A stretch of DNA of 37,630 nucleotides from an uncultured Bermanella sp. (GCA_913058575.1 CAJXRF010000055.1:1-37630), one strand, 5' to 3'. Shown: positions 16,228 through 25,663, counted from the first letter of the stretch. Numbers and translations are program-made. Notes: generated from the sequence alone by a model not told the origin.

Positions 16228-17215
16228 GCTTGCTTTAACCGTTGGCGAGCCAGGGGGCATTGGCCCCGACCTAACCGTCATGCTGGCTCAAAAACCACAA
16301 ACACAACAAATTGTGGCCATATGTGATCCCGAATTACTAAAGCGTCGCGCTCAGCACATGGGCATTGAACTGATGATTAAATTATTTGATCCTCAAGATC
16401 ACACGCCTGCAGCGGTCGGTGAGATTTGGGTCAATCCAATTCCCATGGCCACTCCAGAAGTCATTGGCCAGCTTAACAAACTCAATGGTCAATATGTATT
16501 AGATACCCTAACTCATGCCGCCCAAGGCTGCTTAGATGGAATCTATGATGCCATGGTCACAGCTCCAGTGCATAAAGGTATCATTAATGATGCAGGTATT
16601 GCGTTCTCAGGCCACACTGAATTTCTAGAAGAGTACACGCACTCTGAACGAGTGGTGATGATGCTGGCCACGCAAGGACTAATGGTGGCTCTGGTGACGA
16701 CTCACTTACCTTTAAAAGATGTCAGTCAGGCCATTACCAAAGAGCGCTTAACTCAAATAGTGAATGTTCTCGATAAAGATTTAAAACAATATTTCGCCTT
16801 GCCCAATGCCAACATACTAGTATGCGGCCTCAACCCCCATGCTGGGGAGGGTGGGCACATGGGCATGGAAGAAATCGAAGTGATTGAGCCCTGCCTTGAT
16901 GAGTTACGCCAAAAAGGTATTACTCTTACAGGCCCACTGCCCGCAGACACCTTGTTTACCGATAAAGTATTACAAAATGGCGATGCTGTGCTGGCCATGT
17001 ATCACGATCAAGGTTTGCCTGTCTTAAAATATAAAGGCTTTGGTCAAGCGGCAAATATTACTTTAGGCTTGCCCATTATTCGCACCTCTGTCGATCACGG
17101 CACCGCCTTAGATTTAGCAGGCACAGGCACAGCAAATGAAGGCAGTCTACATACCGCCATCAACTATGCTACTCACATGGCCAGCTGTAAAAACCACAAA
17201 GGATCAGCAGTATGA
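16217..17215 (+). CDS. pdxA: 4-hydroxythreonine-4-phosphate dehydrogenase PdxA
   Basis: The protein has 332 residues and oxidises 4-phosphohydroxy-L-threonine in the DXP-dependent pyridoxal-phosphate pathway. Family motifs: GEPGGIGPDL (near 9), TAPVHKGIIND (near 115), the metal-binding FSGHTEFLEEY (near 131), NPHAGEGG (near 205) and YHDQGLPVLKYKG (near 258). Length is normal. It starts inside the surA end. Its stop overlaps the ATG of a 17-codon mini-ORF leading into rsmA. Confidence 0.97.
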   Translation: MTCRLALTVGEPGGIGPDLTVMLAQKPQTQQIVAICDPELLKRRAQHMGIELMIKLFDPQDHTPAAVGEIWVNPIPMATPEVIGQLNKLNGQYVLDTLTHAAQGCLDGIYDAMVTAPVHKGIINDAGIAFSGHTEFLEEYTHSERVVMMLATQGLMVALVTTHLPLKDVSQAITKERLTQIVNVLDKDLKQYFALPNANILVCGLNPHAGEGGHMGMEEIEVIEPCLDELRQKGITLTGPLPADTLFTDKVLQNGDAVLAMYHDQGLPVLKYKGFGQAANITLGLPIIRTSVDHGTALDLAGTGTANEGSLHTAINYATHMASCKNHKGSAV

Positions 17216-17265
17216 ATCCGCAAATATTTAACACTCAGCCAAAGCAAGAAGGACGATTAACATGA
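17212..17265 (+). CDS. 17-codon mini-ORF bridging pdxA and rsmA
   Basis: A 17-residue frame (starting MNPQIFNTQ) begins at an ATGA overlap with the pdxA stop and ends at a TGA that overlaps the rsmA ATG (again ATGA). It has its own AAAGGA ribosome-binding site 8 bases before the ATG, inside pdxA. The codons are ordinary. Its most likely role is to hand ribosomes from pdxA to rsmA (translational coupling). A functional peptide is not indicated. It could also be a chance frame in a 46-base gap. Confidence 0.35.
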   Translation: MNPQIFNTQPKQEGRLT

Positions 17266-18107
17266 GTCGCCAACCCATGGGCCATCAAGCCCGTAAGCGC
17301 TTTGGACAAAACTTCTTGCACGACCAAAATGTTATTCGCAATATTGTTAAAAGCATTCGCCCTCGTGAAGGTGACAACATCGTAGAGATTGGTCCGGGTA
17401 TGGGGGCCATCACAGAATTATTACTCGATGCCACCGAAGGGCATTTAAATGTAGTGGAACTCGACCGCGATTTAATTCCAGGGCTTAAAGTTAAATTCTT
17501 TAACTCCCCAGGTTTTGTGGTACACGAGGCCGATGCGTTGAAATTTGATTTCAACCAATTAAAAGTTGATGAACGACCACTGCGCATTGTTGGTAATTTA
17601 CCTTACAACATATCTACTCCACTTATTTTTCACCTACTAAGCTATTCTGGCACCGTGAAAGATATGCACTTCATGCTTCAAAAAGAAGTCGTGCAACGTA
17701 TGGCTGCAGGCCCTGGTGAAAAAAATTATGGGCGCCTATCTATTATGGCTCAATACTTTTGCGAAGTTCAAAATTTGTTCGACGTAGGCCCAGAGGCTTT
17801 TCATCCAGCCCCTAAAGTCGACAGCGCCATTGTGCGCCTAGTCCCTTACGAAACATTGCCACATCCAGTAAAAGATCACCGCACCCTAGAGAACGTGGTG
17901 CGTACTAGTTTTTCCATGCGTCGCAAAACGCTACGAAATAATTTGAAGAAAGTGATTAGTTCAGAGCAACTTGAAAGCTTAGGCATTGACCCGTCGTTAA
18001 GACCAGAACGTTTGTCATTAGCAGAATTTGTATTAATAAGTGACTACATTTTTGACAATAAAATTGAAGGCACCTATTTATCTGAAAGCGAGAAAACCGA
18101 TGATTAA
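17262..18107 (+). CDS. rsmA: 16S rRNA (adenine1518/1519-N6)-dimethyltransferase RsmA (KsgA)
   Basis: The protein has 281 residues. The SAM-binding Rossmann domain contains KRFGQNFLHD (near 12), VEIGPGMGAITELL (motif I, near 43), the acidic EADALKFD (near 88) and catalytic NLPYNIST (near 112). A small helical C-terminal domain follows (SMRRKTLRNNLK). It dimethylates two adjacent adenines at the 3' end of 16S rRNA during small-subunit maturation. AAGGA lies 8 bases before the ATG. It overlaps apaG by 8 bases. Confidence 0.97.
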   Translation: MSRQPMGHQARKRFGQNFLHDQNVIRNIVKSIRPREGDNIVEIGPGMGAITELLLDATEGHLNVVELDRDLIPGLKVKFFNSPGFVVHEADALKFDFNQLKVDERPLRIVGNLPYNISTPLIFHLLSYSGTVKDMHFMLQKEVVQRMAAGPGEKNYGRLSIMAQYFCEVQNLFDVGPEAFHPAPKVDSAIVRLVPYETLPHPVKDHRTLENVVRTSFSMRRKTLRNNLKKVISSEQLESLGIDPSLRPERLSLAEFVLISDYIFDNKIEGTYLSESEKTDD

Positions 18108-18477
18108 CCAGGATGTTTTGGTCACGGTGAAAACTCGCTACTTAAAAAGAGAATCACGTATAGATAAAAACCGCTTTGTTTTTAGCTACACCATCACCAT
18201 TGCCAATAACAGCCCACAAACAGTACAGCTAGTAAGCCGTCATTGGATTGTCACCAATGGCGACACCTTAAAAAATCAAGAGGTTCATGGGGATGGTGTG
18301 GTAGGACAGCAACCCTATATTTTGCCAGGGGAGCACTTTACCTATACTAGCGGCACTGTAATGGAATCTATTGTGGGCACCATGCATGGCAATTATGATC
18401 TTAAAGACGCTAATGGTGATCTGTTTCATGTTGAAATTCCTCCCTTTACATTAGCTGCCCCTCACAAAGTGCATTAA
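18100..18477 (+). CDS. apaG: ApaG protein (DUF525 beta-sandwich)
   Basis: The predicted product has 125 residues, the standard ApaG length. ATG at 18100 is chosen because the family begins with the strand VLVTVKTRYL. The frame extends to 18040, but only inside rsmA. Typical residues are NNSPQTVQLVSRHWIVT, GVVGQQPYILPGEHFTYTSG and the glycine-rich GTMHGNY. The molecular function is unsettled; the fold resembles fibronectin III and the domain also occurs in eukaryotic F-box proteins. It overlaps the rsmA end by 8 bases and is followed after 2 bases by apaH. Confidence 0.95.
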   Translation: MINQDVLVTVKTRYLKRESRIDKNRFVFSYTITIANNSPQTVQLVSRHWIVTNGDTLKNQEVHGDGVVGQQPYILPGEHFTYTSGTVMESIVGTMHGNYDLKDANGDLFHVEIPPFTLAAPHKVH

Positions 18478-18479
18478 TT

Positions 18480-19286
18480 ATGTCCAGAACTTTTGCGGTA
18501 GGCGACATACAAGGCTGCCTAGACCCCCTATTACGCTTACTTGACAGAGTTAAGTTTGATGAAAGCCGTGACCAGTTATGGTGTGTGGGTGATTTAGTCA
18601 ATAGAGGACCCGATAGCCTAGGTACGTTGGAGTTTTTACATTCCATTCGTAAAAGCACGCAAATAGTATTGGGCAACCATGACCTGCATTTATTGGCCAT
18701 TGCCTATGGCGAGAAAAAAGTTAAAAAAGACAATGAGCTAGCACTTATTGCAAAAAGCCCCAATGCCAACACTCTTCTTGAATGGCTTCGTAAACAACCA
18801 TTGTTTCATTGGGATAAAGACAAAAAATTAGCCATGTGCCATGCGGGCATCCCCCCTATGTGGGATTTAAAAACAGCCAAAGCCCTTTCAAAAGAAGTGC
18901 AAATCGTATTAAAAAGTTCCCGTCATAAATCCATTTACAAAACCATGTACGGTAATACTCCGGATACTTGGTCTGATGATTTACAAGGAACTGACCGCTT
19001 AAGAGTGATTATTAATTATTTTACTCGTATGCGCTTTTTGGGTCCTAATGGTCAATTAGAATTAGAAAGTAAGCAAAGCAGTAATCAATCAATGGGGGAC
19101 TACAAACCTTGGTTTAACTATCCCCATCAACTTAAAAAAAATCGTTTATTATTTGGCCACTGGGCAGCACTTGAGGGCATGTTTGATCACCCTCAAATAA
19201 CAGGCTTAGACACGGGTTGTGTATGGGGAGGACCACTTACCCTCTTACATGTTGAAACCGGTAAACAATATCGCCAAGCCCTTTAA
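18480..19286 (+). CDS. apaH: Symmetrical bis(5'-nucleosyl)-tetraphosphatase ApaH
   Basis: The protein has 268 residues, a PPP-type metallophosphatase cleaving Ap4A to two ADP and thereby controlling alarmone and RNA-cap-like Np4 levels. Motifs: GDIQGC (near 8), GDLVNRGP (near 38), GNHDLH (near 64), CHAGIPP (near 120) and the late LDTGCVWGG (near 245). Length is normal. It starts 2 bases after apaG, so they are certainly co-translated. Confidence 0.97.
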   Translation: MSRTFAVGDIQGCLDPLLRLLDRVKFDESRDQLWCVGDLVNRGPDSLGTLEFLHSIRKSTQIVLGNHDLHLLAIAYGEKKVKKDNELALIAKSPNANTLLEWLRKQPLFHWDKDKKLAMCHAGIPPMWDLKTAKALSKEVQIVLKSSRHKSIYKTMYGNTPDTWSDDLQGTDRLRVIINYFTRMRFLGPNGQLELESKQSSNQSMGDYKPWFNYPHQLKKNRLLFGHWAALEGMFDHPQITGLDTGCVWGGPLTLLHVETGKQYRQAL

Positions 19287-19318
19287 ATTGATGATGCATC
19301 TATCCAGCGAGAAAATGA

Positions 19319-19636
19319 ATGTTTGAACATATTAGTATCCAGCAGCTAGTTGAGTTAAAAAATAAACAGGTGGTCAATATTGTCGATATTCGCGACGGGC
19401 AAAGCTTTGCCGCAGGCCATATCCCTAGCGCAACCTCTTTAAATAATGACAATGTGGCGCCATTTATAGCAGCTACCAATAAAGAAACACCACTGGTGGT
19501 ATGTTGCTATCACGGCAACTCCAGCCAAGGGGCAGCCCAATATTTCAGCGAACAAAACTTTAAGTTGGTTTACAGTTTAGATGGCGGCTTTGAAGACTGG
19601 AAAATCAGTCAACCAAGTGACATAGAACAAGGCTAA
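19319..19636 (+). CDS. glpE: Thiosulfate sulfurtransferase GlpE (single-domain rhodanese)
   Basis: The protein has 105 residues, one rhodanese domain. The active-site loop CYHGNSS has the catalytic Cys63. VDIRDGQSFAAGHIPSA is the usual entry motif, and SLDGGFEDW closes the domain. The protein transfers sulfur from thiosulfate to cyanide or thioredoxin. It follows apaH by 32 bases, as in Pseudomonas, and is probably the last gene of the cluster. A second in-frame-looking ATG at 19315 is in another frame and is not the start. Confidence 0.93.
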   Translation: MFEHISIQQLVELKNKQVVNIVDIRDGQSFAAGHIPSATSLNNDNVAPFIAATNKETPLVVCCYHGNSSQGAAQYFSEQNFKLVYSLDGGFEDWKISQPSDIEQG

Positions 19637-19655
19637 GCCCCTTTGTTTATCTGCT

Positions 19656-19692
19656 TTTTCCTTACAATATTTTCAGTATATCGTAAGGAAAA
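19656..19692. repeat. Long inverted repeat after glpE
   Basis: TTTTCCTTAC (19656-19665) is complementary to GTAAGGAAAA (19683-19692), and inner ATAT/ATAT bases extend the stem around one mismatch. It lies 20 bases past the glpE stop and may be the transcript end of the lptD-glpE cluster, though no clear U tract follows. Confidence 0.5.
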
Positions 19693-19820
19693 TTGCTCAT
19701 CGATTTTTCGCTCATATCCTGTATTTTGTTAAAACACCCACTCAACTTTCAGCTTTCCCATCAAGTCATATTCCTTTTATCACACACCCCACCTAAAAAT
19801 ATTAGTTAAAAAATATATAA

Positions 19821-19836
19821 AGGCATGACCTATGCA
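19821..19836 (+). promoter_or_regulatory. Possible sigma-54 (-24/-12) promoter of prkA-yeaH-spoVR
   Basis: AGGCATG-ACCT-ATGCA has the invariant GG (19822-19823) and GC (19834-19835) separated by exactly 10 bases and matches 8 of the 11 specified bases of the TGGCACG-N4-TTGC consensus. The E. coli homologues yeaGH are known NtrC/sigma-54 targets, which raises plausibility. I saw no enhancer-binding site, and chance matches of this quality do occur. Confidence 0.35.
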
Positions 19837-20003
19837 CATTATTACTTAAGGCATTAAAAAATTGACGTCTTAAAATCAATACATTTGAAAGCCACTAATT
19901 AAAGGAATACAGCGGACTTAAATAAGTCTAAATTTGATACATGGATGTAGATTTATTCGAGAGTAAGCCGATGCACAGATAAAAACTATGGGTGAGGTTA
20001 GCA

Positions 20004-21926
20004 ATGAGCATTTTTAATCATTATCAAGATAGATATAAAACGACTCAGGAGGAAGTAATAAGCCTTCAAGAGTACCTGCAGCTCTGTAAGGATGATCCTG
20101 GTGTCTATGCCAGTGCCTCTGAGCGTATGTTAATGGCCATAGGAGAACCAGAGCTTGTCGACACAGCCTCCGACTCTAGGCTAAGTCGCATATTTTCCAA
20201 TAAAGTTATTAAACGTTACCCAGCTTTCAGCGAATTTTACGGCATGGAAGAAGCTGTTGAACAAATCGTTTCTTATTTTCGCCACGCCGCTCAGGGACTT
20301 GAAGAAAGAAAACAAATTCTTTATTTATTAGGACCTGTAGGTGGTGGTAAATCATCATTGGCCGAACGCCTTAAACACCTAGTAGAAAAAATTCCATTTT
20401 ATGCCATTCAAGGCTCTCCAGTGTTCGAATCGCCTTTGGGTTTATTTAACCCCGAAGAAGACGGCACCATTTTAAATGAAGACTTTGGCATTCCTAAGCG
20501 TTATATAAATGGCATCATGTCACCATGGGCCGCCAAACGCTTACGAGAATATAAAGGGGATATCAGCCAGTTCAAAGTGGTTAAGCTGTATCCCAGCATC
20601 ATTGATCAAGTGGCCGTGGCTAAAACAGAACCCGGAGATGAAAATAATCAGGATATTTCATCCTTAGTGGGTAAAGTGGATATTCGCATGCTGGAAGAAT
20701 ACAGCCAGGATGACCCTGATGCCTATAGTTTCTCAGGGGCGTTATGTCGCGCTAACCAAGGGTTAATGGAATTTGTGGAGATGTTTAAGGCGCCCATTAA
20801 AGTGCTACACCCATTATTAACCGCCACTCAAGAAGGCAACTATAATGGCACCGAAGGCATGGGAGCGATTCCATTCGATGGCATTCTCCTAGCTCACTCA
20901 AATGAAAGCGAATGGCAAACCTTTAAAAACAATAAAACCAATGAAGCCTTTATAGACAGGGTGTATACCGTCAAAGTGCCTTACTGCCTAAGAGTCAGTG
21001 AAGAAGTGCATATTTATGAAAAACTGCTTAAACACAGTTCACTCTACAAAGCATCTTGCGCACCCGATACCCTACACATGTTGGCTAAATTCTCTGTTTT
21101 ATCTCGTATAAAAGAGCCTGAAAACTCTAGCATCTACAGTAAGATGCGCATTTATGATGGTGAAAACTTAAAAGATACCGACCCTAAAGCCAAGTCTATT
21201 CAAGAGTATCATGATAGCGCAGGTGTCAATGAAGGCATGAACGGTTTATCAACTCGTTTTGCATTCAAAATTTTATCCCGCGTCTTTAACTTCGATGCCA
21301 CTGAAATTGCCGCTAACCCAGTACACCTGATGTATGTATTAGAAAAACAAATCGAACAAGAACAATTCCCTCAAGAACTGGCTGATCGTTATTTAAATTA
21401 CATTAAGGAGTACATGGCCCCTAAATATGTTGAGTTTATTGGTAAAGAAATTCAAACGGCTTATTTAGAATCTTACAGTGAGTACGGACAAAATATCTTT
21501 GACCGTTACGTAACCTATGCTGACCTTTGGATTCAAGACCAAGAATTCCGCGATCCTGAAACCGGTGAGATTTTAGATAGAGCTTCCATTAACGAAGAAC
21601 TTGAAAAAATTGAAAAACCAGCCGGCATTAGCAATCCAAAAGACTTCCGTAACGAAGTGGTTAATTTTGTATTACGATCTAAAGCCAATAACTCAGGTAA
21701 AAACACTAGCTGGCAGTCTTATGAAAAAATGAGGAGCGTCATTGAGAAGAAAATGTTTGCCAACACTGAAGATCTATTGCCTGTCATTAGTTTTAATGCG
21801 AAAGGTTCCAGTGATGACAAGAAAAAACATGACAATTTCGTAGAGCGCATGATTGAGCGTGGCTATACAGAGAAACAAGTACGCTTGCTTTCTGAATGGT
21901 ACTTGCGTGTTCGTAAGTCTCAATAA
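20004..21926 (+). CDS. prkA: PrkA/YeaG serine protein kinase-like AAA+ ATPase
   Basis: The predicted product has 640 residues. The AAA+ domain has Walker A GPVGGGKS at residues 110-117. A C-terminal PrkA kinase-type domain follows (about 400-640). The start MSIFNHYQDRYK matches the family start (E. coli YeaG MNIFDHY...), and GAGG lies 6 bases before it. GTG at 19992 would add four residues without support. Members are stress- and starvation-induced and act with YeaH and SpoVR. Kinase activity is reported for some, while an AAA+ protease-like role is reported for Bacillus PrkA. It is the first gene of prkA-yeaH-spoVR. Confidence 0.95.
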   Translation: MSIFNHYQDRYKTTQEEVISLQEYLQLCKDDPGVYASASERMLMAIGEPELVDTASDSRLSRIFSNKVIKRYPAFSEFYGMEEAVEQIVSYFRHAAQGLEERKQILYLLGPVGGGKSSLAERLKHLVEKIPFYAIQGSPVFESPLGLFNPEEDGTILNEDFGIPKRYINGIMSPWAAKRLREYKGDISQFKVVKLYPSIIDQVAVAKTEPGDENNQDISSLVGKVDIRMLEEYSQDDPDAYSFSGALCRANQGLMEFVEMFKAPIKVLHPLLTATQEGNYNGTEGMGAIPFDGILLAHSNESEWQTFKNNKTNEAFIDRVYTVKVPYCLRVSEEVHIYEKLLKHSSLYKASCAPDTLHMLAKFSVLSRIKEPENSSIYSKMRIYDGENLKDTDPKAKSIQEYHDSAGVNEGMNGLSTRFAFKILSRVFNFDATEIAANPVHLMYVLEKQIEQEQFPQELADRYLNYIKEYMAPKYVEFIGKEIQTAYLESYSEYGQNIFDRYVTYADLWIQDQEFRDPETGEILDRASINEELEKIEKPAGISNPKDFRNEVVNFVLRSKANNSGKNTSWQSYEKMRSVIEKKMFANTEDLLPVISFNAKGSSDDKKKHDNFVERMIERGYTEKQVRLLSEWYLRVRKSQ

Positions 21927-22015
21927 ATACATACTATTAACTTTTTAATAGTTAGATAAGTGAGGCTATATGGATATCAATTACAGTTGTCATACAAATG
22001 GCGGGAGGAGTTGAT

Positions 22016-23305
22016 ATGAGCTATATCATTGACCGCCGTTTAAACGGCAAAAACAAAAGCATGGTAAACCGTCAGCGTTTTTTACGTCGCTATAAAAAGC
22101 ACATAAAAAAGGCGGTGACGGAATCGGTGAACAAGCGCTCCATTACCGACATGGAGCGTGGCGAGAAAATCACCATTCCCACTAAAGACACCAGCGAGCC
22201 TGTTTTTAGCCACGGCAGTGGCGGCATAAGAAAACGTGTATTACCCGGTAACAAAGAATTTCATGCGGGCGATAAAATTCTGCGGCCAAAAGGTTCTGCT
22301 GGCGGAGGCTCTGGAGAAGGACAAGCCAGCAATCAAGGGGAAGGGATTGATGATTTTTCATTTTATATAAGCAAAGATGAATTTCTAGATTATGTATTTG
22401 AAGATCTAGCCTTACCTAACATGGTGAAAAAAACCTTAAATCAACACGATGAAGTGGAGTTTCGGCGTGCTGGTTTCACCACTTCAGGCACGGCCAATAA
22501 CCTTGCCATTGTTAGGTCCATGCGCTCAGCACAGGCCCGACGAATTGCCCTATCGGCTAGCTCACGGCGCAAATTAAAAGAGGCCCTAGCAGAGCTTGAA
22601 AAAGAAGAAAATAAAGACATCGATCTTCGTAACAAAAAATTGATTGAAGAATTAAACTTGCACATTCAAAAGTTAGAAGGGAAAATTCGTAAAATTCCTT
22701 TTATCGATACTTTTGATATTAAGTACCGCAATATTATTAAGGAACCCATCCCAAGTACTAAAGCTGTAATGTTTTGCGTGATGGATGTCTCCGGCTCCAT
22801 GACACAACAAATAAAAGACATGGCCAAACGTTTTTATATTTTACTGTATTTATTTTTACAAAGGAGTTATGAAAAAACGGAGGTGGTATTTATACGTCAT
22901 CACACCAGTGCCAAAGAAGTCACCGAGGAAGAATTCTTTTATTCTCGTGAAACTGGCGGCACCATAGTATCCAGTGCTCTTGAATTAATGTCAGAAATTA
23001 TTCAAGACAGATATAGCCCAAGTGAATGGAATATTTATGCCGCTCAGGCCAGCGATGGCGATAACTGGGACGATGACAGCCCACAGTGCGCACAAATTTT
23101 AAGCACTAAAATTATGCCTCTGTTGCAATACTTTGCTTATATTGAAATTACACCCAATGCCCACCAAGCATTATGGCATGCCTATGAAGACTTAAGAGGC
23201 AGCTTAGGAGATCGATTTGCCATGGAGCAAATCACTCGTGCTGACGATATCTTCCCCATCTTCAGAGACCTATTTTCACGTAAGGCTCTTAAGGAAGCGG
23301 TATGA
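22016..23305 (+). CDS. yeaH: YeaH/YhbH family protein (DUF444, VWA-like)
   Basis: The predicted product has 429 residues. The start [15 protein letters not shown] is the family N-terminus and follows GGGAGGAG by 6 bases. The longer frame from 21998 is not needed. A basic N-terminus (about 1-45) is followed by a Gly-rich linker (about 75-105). A coiled-coil-like charged region (about 185-225) precedes a von Willebrand A-like domain with the metal-site motif Asp257-Val-Ser-Gly-Ser261 (CVMDVSGSM). Such MIDAS proteins commonly pair with AAA+ ATPases, here PrkA just upstream. The stop overlaps the spoVR start by 4 bases. Confidence 0.95.
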   Translation: MSYIIDRRLNGKNKSMVNRQRFLRRYKKHIKKAVTESVNKRSITDMERGEKITIPTKDTSEPVFSHGSGGIRKRVLPGNKEFHAGDKILRPKGSAGGGSGEGQASNQGEGIDDFSFYISKDEFLDYVFEDLALPNMVKKTLNQHDEVEFRRAGFTTSGTANNLAIVRSMRSAQARRIALSASSRRKLKEALAELEKEENKDIDLRNKKLIEELNLHIQKLEGKIRKIPFIDTFDIKYRNIIKEPIPSTKAVMFCVMDVSGSMTQQIKDMAKRFYILLYLFLQRSYEKTEVVFIRHHTSAKEVTEEEFFYSRETGGTIVSSALELMSEIIQDRYSPSEWNIYAAQASDGDNWDDDSPQCAQILSTKIMPLLQYFAYIEITPNAHQALWHAYEDLRGSLGDRFAMEQITRADDIFPIFRDLFSRKALKEAV

Positions 23306-24861
23306 ATAATAAAGATAATAAACCTGTTAAAAAGCGCCAACCCATATCAGAAGGATCAGAATGGTCTTTCGAATTACTGGAAACTTACGATAAAGAAATC
23401 GCCCGAATTGCTAAAGGCTTTAGGTTAGATACTTACCCTAATCAAATTGAAGTAATCAGTGCAGAACAAATGATGGATGCCTATGCATCTTCCGGCATGC
23501 CAATCTCCTATAATCACTGGTCTTATGGTAAACATTTTTTGCATACCCAGGGAAATTACCAAAGGGGGCAAATGGGTTTAGCCTATGAAATCGTCATTAA
23601 CAGTGACCCTTGCATTGCGTATTTAATGGAAGAAAATACCATGTGTATGCAGGCGCTGGTCATTGCCCATGCCAGCTATGGCCACAATTCTTTTTTCAAA
23701 GGAAACTATTTATTTAAAACTTGGACAGATGCTAGCGCCATCATTGATTACTTAGTTTTTTCACAAAACTATATTAAGAAATGTGAAGAGCGCCATGGTG
23801 TAGATGCTGTAGAGCATATCCTTGATGCAGCCCACGCGTTAATGAACTACGGAGTCGATCGATATAAACGTCCCAGACCGATTAGTGCAAATGATGAAAA
23901 GCTGCGCCAAAGTGAAAGGGAAGACATATTACAACAACAAGTTAATGATTTGTGGCGAACCATTCCACAACAAGAAAAATCAAACGTAAAAAAAGACAAA
24001 ATTTTTCCCTCAGAACCTCAGGAGAATTTACTTTATTTTATTGAAAAAAATGCACCATTGCTGCAGCCTTGGCAACGGGAAATTCTGCGCATTGTCAGAA
24101 AATTAGCGCAATATTTCTATCCACAAAGACAAACCCAAGTTATGAATGAAGGCTGGGCCACTTTTTGGCACTACACACTCATAAACTCTTTATATGACGA
24201 AGGACTCGTCACTGATGGCTTTATGATGGAATTTTTAAATAGCCACACTAACGTTATTTTCCAACCAGGTTTTGATAGCCCCTATTTTAGCGGTATTAAC
24301 CCCTATACACTGGGCTTTAATATGATGAGTGATATTCGCCGCATTTGCGAACATCCCACTGAAGAAGACAAAAAGTGGTTTCCAAATATTGCTGGCAGTG
24401 ACTGGCTAGATACTTTGCACTTTGCCATGAAAAATTTTAAGGATGAAAGTTTTGTATTGCAGTATCTATCTCCAAAACTCATTCGTGATCTAAAATTATT
24501 TTCTATTTTGGATGACGACCGTAAAATGCACATTCAAATTGAAGCCATTCATGATGATGATGGCTATATGAAAGTGCGTGAAGACCTGGCTAAGCAGTAT
24601 GACCTATCTTATCGAGAGCCCAACATTCAAGTGTATAGTGTTGATATGGAAGGAGATCGTTCATTAACCCTCCATCATTATCGACAAAATAACATACCCT
24701 TAAATGAAGAAAGCATGGATGTTATTAAGCACCTTAGAACACTTTGGGGCTTTGATGTTTATCTTCATTCTTTAGATGAAAAGGGAAACGTTTCTAAATC
24801 TTATTCCTGTTCGCAAAGCCATAAAGCCACAGACGATCAATTAGAGTTAACCGAGCACTAA
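23302..24861 (+). CDS. SpoVR/YcgB family protein
   Basis: The protein has 519 residues, matching the usual family length. Recognisable blocks: [17 protein letters not shown] (near 22), HWSYGKHFL (near 72), [20 protein letters not shown] (near 95), the His-rich [14 protein letters not shown] (near 123), and [10 protein letters not shown] (near 285), a zinc-hydrolase-like His/Glu arrangement. Biochemical function is unknown; in Bacillus SpoVR affects spore cortex formation. The tight overlap with yeaH and shared order with prkA show one stress operon, ended by the terminator at 24885-24912. It corresponds to E. coli ycgB. Confidence 0.93.
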   Translation: MNNKDNKPVKKRQPISEGSEWSFELLETYDKEIARIAKGFRLDTYPNQIEVISAEQMMDAYASSGMPISYNHWSYGKHFLHTQGNYQRGQMGLAYEIVINSDPCIAYLMEENTMCMQALVIAHASYGHNSFFKGNYLFKTWTDASAIIDYLVFSQNYIKKCEERHGVDAVEHILDAAHALMNYGVDRYKRPRPISANDEKLRQSEREDILQQQVNDLWRTIPQQEKSNVKKDKIFPSEPQENLLYFIEKNAPLLQPWQREILRIVRKLAQYFYPQRQTQVMNEGWATFWHYTLINSLYDEGLVTDGFMMEFLNSHTNVIFQPGFDSPYFSGINPYTLGFNMMSDIRRICEHPTEEDKKWFPNIAGSDWLDTLHFAMKNFKDESFVLQYLSPKLIRDLKLFSILDDDRKMHIQIEAIHDDDGYMKVREDLAKQYDLSYREPNIQVYSVDMEGDRSLTLHHYRQNNIPLNEESMDVIKHLRTLWGFDVYLHSLDEKGNVSKSYSCSQSHKATDDQLELTEH

Positions 24862-24884
24862 CTGAATGTAAGTTGTAGAAAAGA

Positions 24885-24912
24885 AAATAAAGCCCATTAG
24901 GGCTTTATTTTT
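24885..24912. terminator. Bidirectional terminator, spoVR / RCK gene
   Basis: A perfect 11-bp stem AAATAAAGCCC/GGGCTTTATTT (24885-24895 with 24900-24910) has a 4-base loop. A run of five T follows on the plus strand, and on the minus strand a T-rich stretch follows. It touches the stop codon of the convergent gene. Confidence 0.85.
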
Positions 24913-25663
24913 ATGCCGACATACCATGATCATGAAATGTTCGAAAAGCTTCCGTGACTTGCTCGTCAGTAGGTATAGCCTCTGTTCTTACCAGCATAAT
25001 AATACTTTGCCCGTAAATTTTTTCATCTCCTGCAGGGTGGTTGCAAACTTTACCTTCTTTACTCACATAAGCTAACGGTGTACCTATATTAGAGGACATC
25101 ATAGATGAAACGACATCTCGCCATAAATCTCCTTCAAGCCATAACGAGAAACGCATGAAATGATCGTTAGCACGGGTAAACATATCTTCAATTAATACTT
25201 CGGCCCCAGGGCTTTCCATGGCCCGTACCAAGATTTCAGGATAAGAGCGAATGGGACGAATAACTGACTTAACCCCAATGCGCTTTAAACGGTCTCGATT
25301 TTCATCTTCTACGCATTCAACAATGACCCGATAAGCTAAGCCGTGCTCTTTCATCCGGTAACATAAGTCAAACGTCAAACTGTCACTGTCCAGTTCAAAT
25401 TCGTCTTTTGCTAAAATAAGAACATGTGCAGCTTCTTCTAAATTGGCCAATTTAAAATCTGCTTCATGGTTACCGTGCCCTTCCACTAAGTGTACGCCTA
25501 AGTTCACTAGAGTTGAGGGCAGCCCATTTGGGTAGTCGGTATTTATAAGAACAATAGGGGTTTTCTTGGTCGCTTTATTTTCCCGGACCTGTCTTGCAAA
25601 GCGCTCAAAGTATTTATCTGGGTTATATTTTGGGGTATTTATAACGGCAATGTGCTTATTCAT
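24911..25663 (-). CDS. RCK/TrkA-N-like protein without a channel domain
   Basis: The predicted product has 250 residues. ATG at 25663 has an ideal AGGAGG 5 bases upstream; the frame reaches to 25699 without need. The sequence follows the Rossmann-type RCK pattern: a first strand (HIAVIN), NLGVHLVEGHGNHEADFKLANLEEA, then VLILAKD and YRVIVECVEDENRDRLKRIGVKSVIRP, as in potassium-channel gating rings. There is no transmembrane segment, and the glycine-rich nucleotide loop after the first strand is replaced by TPKYNPDKY. It may be a cytosolic gating partner of a channel encoded elsewhere or a sensor. Pseudomonas-type homologues are often labelled potassium channel or ion channel protein. Confidence 0.7.
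   Translation of the reverse strand: MNKHIAVINTPKYNPDKYFERFARQVRENKATKKTPIVLINTDYPNGLPSTLVNLGVHLVEGHGNHEADFKLANLEEAAHVLILAKDEFELDSDSLTFDLCYRMKEHGLAYRVIVECVEDENRDRLKRIGVKSVIRPIRSYPEILVRAMESPGAEVLIEDMFTRANDHFMRFSLWLEGDLWRDVVSSMMSSNIGTPLAYVSKEGKVCNHPAGDEKIYGQSIIMLVRTEAIPTDEQVTEAFRTFHDHGMSA

Larger units (their letters stand above)
19637..20003. other. Intergenic region glpE / prkA
   Basis: These 367 bp are AT-rich and without a convincing gene. They hold the inverted repeat at 19656-19692, a sigma-54-like element at 19821-19836 and the prkA leader. A 13-codon frame at 19941-19982 has no ribosome-binding site and is not called. Confidence 0.5.
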
